Program-made: the position numbers and the translations under genes
Notes under the pieces: model-generated
Told to the model about the DNA's origin: nothing
Databases searched by the model: none
Seen by the model: the letters and a program-made list of their open reading frames with translations, nothing else
Assembly (NCBI RefSeq): GCF_013141725.1
Contig: NZ_WHNZ01000013.1
Span: 62,001-126,000, forward strand
Reading direction: 5' to 3'
DNA length: 64,000 nucleotides
From: Paenibacillus planticolens
GTDB taxonomy: Bacteria > Bacillota > Bacilli > Paenibacillales > NBRC-103111
Part shown: positions 61,165-64,000 of the stretch, one piece after another
How positions within the stretch are numbered: position 1 is the stretch's first letter
Layout: the number at the start of each line of letters is the position of its first letter

Positions 61165-61803
61165 ATGTTTAACCATATTCAAAATAACGATTTCGCCAGT
61201 ATAGTCCAGGGACGACGTTCCGTTCGTCATTATGATGAGAACTTTAAAATATCGAAAGAAGAGTTAAACGAAATGATTTCGGAAGCCAGCTTGGCTCCGT
61301 CCTCCGCCAATATGCAGCCTTGGCGCGTAGTCGTGGTCGACACTCCGGAAGGAAAAGAAAAACTAAGGCCTCTTGTCCGGTTCAATACAGTACAAAACGA
61401 TACATCATCGGCCATGTTATTAATTTTTGGTGATACCGAAAGCTATTTATATGCGGAAGAAATTTACAATCAAGCCGTGGAAAAAGGAAAAATGCCAGCT
61501 GAAGTACGAGATCGTCAACTCGGAACAATTCTATCGATGTATCCGACTCTACCAAAAGAACTCAAAATTGAAGTTGCAAAAATCGATAGCAGCCTCTTTG
61601 CAATGCAGTTAATGTTAGTAGCTCATGCACATGGGTATGATACGAATCCAATGGCAGGCTTTGAAGTTGACCAAGTAGCTAAAGCATTTGATTTAGATGA
61701 AGAACGCTATGCTCCAGTAATGATTATTTCAATAGGAAAAGCCAAAGAAGAAGGGCATGAGTCAGTTCGATTAAGTTCTGACAAGATTACATTTTGGAGG
61801 TAA
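61165..61803 (+). CDS. Nitroreductase-family oxidoreductase
   Basis: This 212-residue flavoprotein starts at ATG 61165 behind AAAGGAG. It has the FMN-binding QGRRSVRHYDENFKISKEEL, SEASLAPSSANMQPWRVVVV and SLFAMQLMLVAHAHGYDTNP segments. The family reduces nitro compounds, quinones or flavins. It is controlled by the divergent MerR protein through the promoter at 61068-61098. Confidence 0.93.
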   Translation: MFNHIQNNDFASIVQGRRSVRHYDENFKISKEELNEMISEASLAPSSANMQPWRVVVVDTPEGKEKLRPLVRFNTVQNDTSSAMLLIFGDTESYLYAEEIYNQAVEKGKMPAEVRDRQLGTILSMYPTLPKELKIEVAKIDSSLFAMQLMLVAHAHGYDTNPMAGFEVDQVAKAFDLDEERYAPVMIISIGKAKEEGHESVRLSSDKITFWR

Positions 61804-61855
61804 CTTCTGATTAAAGATTGCGACGACGGGAAGCGATAGTTCATCCAATACAAAC

Positions 61856-61912
61856 AGCGGCAGCTTCGGACTTTATTTCCTCGTCCATGACTGCCGCTCA
61901 CCGTATTTTTTT
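61856..61912 (+). terminator. Terminator of the nitroreductase gene
   Basis: AGCGGCAG (61856-61863) pairs with CTGCCGCT (61891-61898) around a 27-base loop, followed by CACCGTATTTTTTTC. It is 53 bp after the stop codon. Confidence 0.55.
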
Positions 61913-61965
61913 CATTGTCAGTAATATAGGAGTGTTGTTCGATCATGTGTTCAGTTAAAATCACC

Positions 61966-62556
61966 TTACTTTTTATTCGAATCAGGGCGCCGCGGATTGA
62001 CCATGCCAAAGATATGATACGGTGTTATCCCATTTGCAAATAGGCTATCTACCAACTTGACCAATTCTTCCGACGATAGATCTTTGCCGTTGCGTATCCA
62101 AAGGCGAAACATAGATATTAATGTTGATATGTAAAACTCAATTATGTATGGTGCTAAGACATCATTTGTTGGAAAGTCCACAATCAATCTCTCAAAGGGA
62201 ATTTCTCTTTTCAGGCGTTCAACAAAATGAACAGAACCATAGTCGCCCAAGAGGGCTTTAAGAACTGAAATTTCCTCTGCATTTTCCAAGCATTGAAGTG
62301 CATCTTGGAAAGTATGTGTAGAAAACTCTCTGCCTGCCATTTCCTCGTTAATGGATTTCAAGACACGCTCTTCAACGCAGTCCAACAACTCATAGATATC
62401 CGTAAAGTATTGATAAAATGTACTGCGATTATATCCTGATTGGTTAGCAATCTCTTGAATGGATATTTTTTCAATTGGTTTTTGGCTATATAAATCACAG
62501 AATACATTTATAAATGTTTGCCTTGTTTTGTCCGTAATTTCAGGTTGCTTATTCAT
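61966..62556 (-). CDS. TetR-family transcriptional regulator
   Basis: This 196-residue protein has the TetR N-terminal domain (TRQTFINVFCDLYSQKPIEK, ISIQEIANQSGYNRSTFYQY, FTDIYELLD) and a helical ligand domain (FYISTLISMFRLWIRNGKDL, a TetR_C_33-like ending). The ATG follows GGAGG. It is divergent from the ketopantoate-reductase-like gene and probably represses it. Confidence 0.9.
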   Translation of the reverse strand: MNKQPEITDKTRQTFINVFCDLYSQKPIEKISIQEIANQSGYNRSTFYQYFTDIYELLDCVEERVLKSINEEMAGREFSTHTFQDALQCLENAEEISVLKALLGDYGSVHFVERLKREIPFERLIVDFPTNDVLAPYIIEFYISTLISMFRLWIRNGKDLSSEELVKLVDSLFANGITPYHIFGMVNPRRPDSNKK

Positions 62557-62623
62557 TATTTACCTCCATTTTTCTGTTCAATTGATTATACGACAGATAT
62601 TAAAAATCTGATGGTTGATGACC

Positions 62624-62640
62624 GTATAGTGAATCTATAC
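62624..62640. promoter_or_regulatory. Candidate TetR operator
   Basis: GTATAG-TGAAT-CTATAC is a 17-bp perfect inverted repeat in the divergent gap between the TetR and ketopantoate-reductase-like genes. A TATACA box lies 11 bases further right. Confidence 0.45.
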
Positions 62641-62705
62641 AATAACATTATACAACACGTTGTTTGATCATTAACAAGGATTAATATATATTTTCAGGAG
62701 GCAAT

Positions 62706-63650
62706 ATGAGAATTTTATTCTTCGGTAGAGGTGTAATATCTACCCAATATGCTTGGGCTTTTGAAAAGGCAGGGCATACAGTTGAGTTTTACGTTAGAAA
62801 AGGGAGAAAAGAAACCTTCGGAAGCAACATAGAGCTTGAAATGTGGGACGCACGAAGAGGGAAACAGCTAATAAAAGAAAGCTGGAACGTCAAACTGCAT
62901 GAGGAGATGAGCCCAAATTATGATCTCATTATTGTTAGTGTCAACACGGAACAACTTCCAGAAGCAGCACAATTACTATCGACTGCTGCTGGAAACACCC
63001 CTGTCCTAATATTCAATAACGTTTGGCAAGATTTGAAATCATCGATCTCACCATTGTCTATGAACAATGTTGTCTTTGGGTTCCCAGGAGGCGGCGGCGG
63101 CATCGCGGACAATAGGCTTAGAGGTGGCTTTTTAAAAATGCTATTTCTGGAAAAACCACGGGTAGGCACTGAACATATTAACAACAAGGTCAAAGAACTA
63201 TTTGAAAGTGCCCATTTTAAAATTAGTTGGATAAAGGATATGCAAAACTGGCTATGGAATCACTTTGCCATGAATGCGGCTATAGAGACCGAGGTGTTAA
63301 AACTGGGAAGTTTTCCAGCACTCATGAATCATAGTGACTCATTCGCAAATGTTGGTAAGAATATGAGGGGAATTATCCCTGTACTTAAAGCAAGAGGTGC
63401 AAAGATTGATACGATTTCTCTACTGTTAACTAAGATTCCACCAGCACTTCTCGGTACGCTTTTTAACAAAGTTATTTTTGCAAAGGGCAGCTTACCACGA
63501 CTTTTCATCGAATACAACAATAGTAAAGCAGGTTTTGCGGTACTTGAAGTTGTGAGAGAAGCAAAAAAGTTAGGTATACCTTTACCACGTCTTACTGTGG
63601 CATTTGAAAACAATGAACAACACAAAGCTATTGAAAATTCCATATCATAA
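62706..63650 (+). CDS. Ketopantoate reductase family protein (ApbA/PanE-like)
   Basis: This 314-residue NADP-binding protein has the Rossmann motif ILFFGRGVISTQYAWAFEKAGH, IIVSVNTEQLPE, the GGG-rich FGFPGGGGGIADN segment and the C-terminal helical domain (WLWNHFAMNAAIETEVLKLG). The first Gly motif is GRGVIS rather than GAGAxG. Substrate may differ from ketopantoate, because regulation by TetR is unusual for pantothenate synthesis. The ATG follows AGGAGG. Confidence 0.85.
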   Translation: MRILFFGRGVISTQYAWAFEKAGHTVEFYVRKGRKETFGSNIELEMWDARRGKQLIKESWNVKLHEEMSPNYDLIIVSVNTEQLPEAAQLLSTAAGNTPVLIFNNVWQDLKSSISPLSMNNVVFGFPGGGGGIADNRLRGGFLKMLFLEKPRVGTEHINNKVKELFESAHFKISWIKDMQNWLWNHFAMNAAIETEVLKLGSFPALMNHSDSFANVGKNMRGIIPVLKARGAKIDTISLLLTKIPPALLGTLFNKVIFAKGSLPRLFIEYNNSKAGFAVLEVVREAKKLGIPLPRLTVAFENNEQHKAIENSIS

Positions 63651-63699
63651 AAATTTGCAGGATTCTCTGTCATCATGCGGATAATTTTGGCCTAAAACA

Positions 63700-63728
63700 A
63701 GGGGCGTAGCCTATTTAGGCTCGCCCCT
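63700..63728. terminator. Strong hairpin downstream of the ketopantoate-reductase-like gene
   Basis: AGGGGCG-T-AGCCTA / TAGGCT-CGCCCCT with a two-base loop and one bulged T. It has no T-run on the plus strand. It overlaps the methyltransferase-like scrap at 63711-63770. Confidence 0.45.
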
Positions 63729-63770
63729 CCATTCCATCAATAATACGCACTCCACATGCACCGTATGCGA
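63711..63770 (-). pseudogene. Second C-terminal scrap of a 23S rRNA uracil methyltransferase-like gene
   Basis: On the minus strand the frame reads SHTVHVECVLLMEWRGEPK and stops. It parallels the scrap at 53725-53787 (HTMHVESVALLVW). No upstream part of such a gene is present. Confidence 0.4.
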
Positions 63771-63854
63771 GTCAAAAAGCGAGTTTTGTAGAGACTGTTA
63801 TAGTCGGCTAAAGCCTTGATTTTACTGGGATTTTGATGTTCGTATTAAGTTCGC

Positions 63855-64000
63855 TTAGGCTCGTTTTGTTAGTTTAGGAGAGTGTTTTTCACCAATTTGA
63901 CACCAACTTTTCAAATGGTAGAACGTAATATAGTTGTAATTTTCACATGCACCTATTAAGGATTTAAATGGGTTCATGTTTAAGAAATTCATGTATCTTC
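63855..64000 (-). CDS. Partial open frame at the right edge, unassigned
   Basis: A minus-strand frame open to the window end closes at 63855 and reads KSWCQIGEKHSPKLTKRA at its C-terminus. It has a protein-like composition but no recognised family, and its start lies outside the window. It may be the tail of a real gene or a scrap. Confidence 0.3.
   Translation of the reverse strand, partial: RYMNFLNMNPFKSLIGACENYNYITFYHLKSWCQIGEKHSPKLTKRA

Noticed and set aside
1..64000. CRISPR array or cas genes
   Set aside because: No regularly spaced direct repeats of 24-40 bp and no Cas-like proteins were seen.

Overview
The window looks like chromosomal DNA of an endospore-forming, flagellated Firmicute of the Paenibacillaceae type. 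The signs are strong AGGAGG-type ribosome binding sites, stalk-domain (copper amine oxidase N-terminal-like) secreted proteins, a giant protein with a C-terminal SLH anchor, CsrA next to a flagellin gene, and many small one-component regulators. No rRNA, intact tRNA, CRISPR array or intact transposase was seen.

Region 1 (1-12.6 kb, minus strand) is one long exopolysaccharide operon. It contains a membrane-anchored glycoside hydrolase, a HEAT-repeat membrane protein, a processive GT2 polysaccharide synthase, an atypical response regulator, a nucleotide-sugar dehydrogenase, GlmS, a GlmU-like pyrophosphorylase lacking the acetyltransferase half, GlmM, a secreted stalk-domain/hydrolase-like protein, and the start of another secreted protein. 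It encodes most of the precursor supply (fructose-6-P to UDP-HexNAc to UDP-HexNAcA) together with the polymerase.

Region 2 (12.7-25.3 kb) has a small XRE regulator behind a large split palindrome, a broken retropepsin-like cassette, an SPFH protein, a 1689-residue SLH surface protein, two small secreted proteins, and cysDN for sulfate activation. CysN carries a C-terminal APS-kinase-like domain without a P-loop.

Region 3 (25.5-40.9 kb) is AT-rich accessory DNA. It holds gene wreckage (TPR-peptidase tail, truncated EamA exporter, internally deleted radical SAM gene, decayed large cytoplasmic protein), small regulators with their targets (AraC/SnoaL, WYL/VOC, ArsR/SRPBCC), a MORN protein and a zeta-like kinase with a short upstream partner ORF.

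Region 4 (40.8-53.3 kb, minus strand) is a peptide uptake and breakdown operon. It has a DUF3870 protein, two M24 peptidases, a complete Dpp/Opp-type ABC transporter, an aspartoacylase-like hydrolase, a DUF885-like metallopeptidase, a class III aminotransferase and a cupin. A promoter followed by a strong hairpin plus U-run lies between the DUF3870 gene and the first peptidase, which suggests transcription attenuation.

Region 5 (53.3-57.6 kb) carries two csrA genes and a very large flagellin. The flagellin leader has a GGA-loop hairpin next to a GGA-containing Shine-Dalgarno sequence. The second csrA gene sits behind a terminator hairpin whose apical loop also carries GGA.

Region 6 (57.6-64 kb) has a two-component system with a 7TMR-DISM-type sensor, a MerR/nitroreductase divergent pair with a textbook 19-bp-spacer palindromic promoter, and a TetR/ketopantoate-reductase-like divergent pair. 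An interspersed repeat family occurs at 13.4, 38.8 and 53.6 kb.
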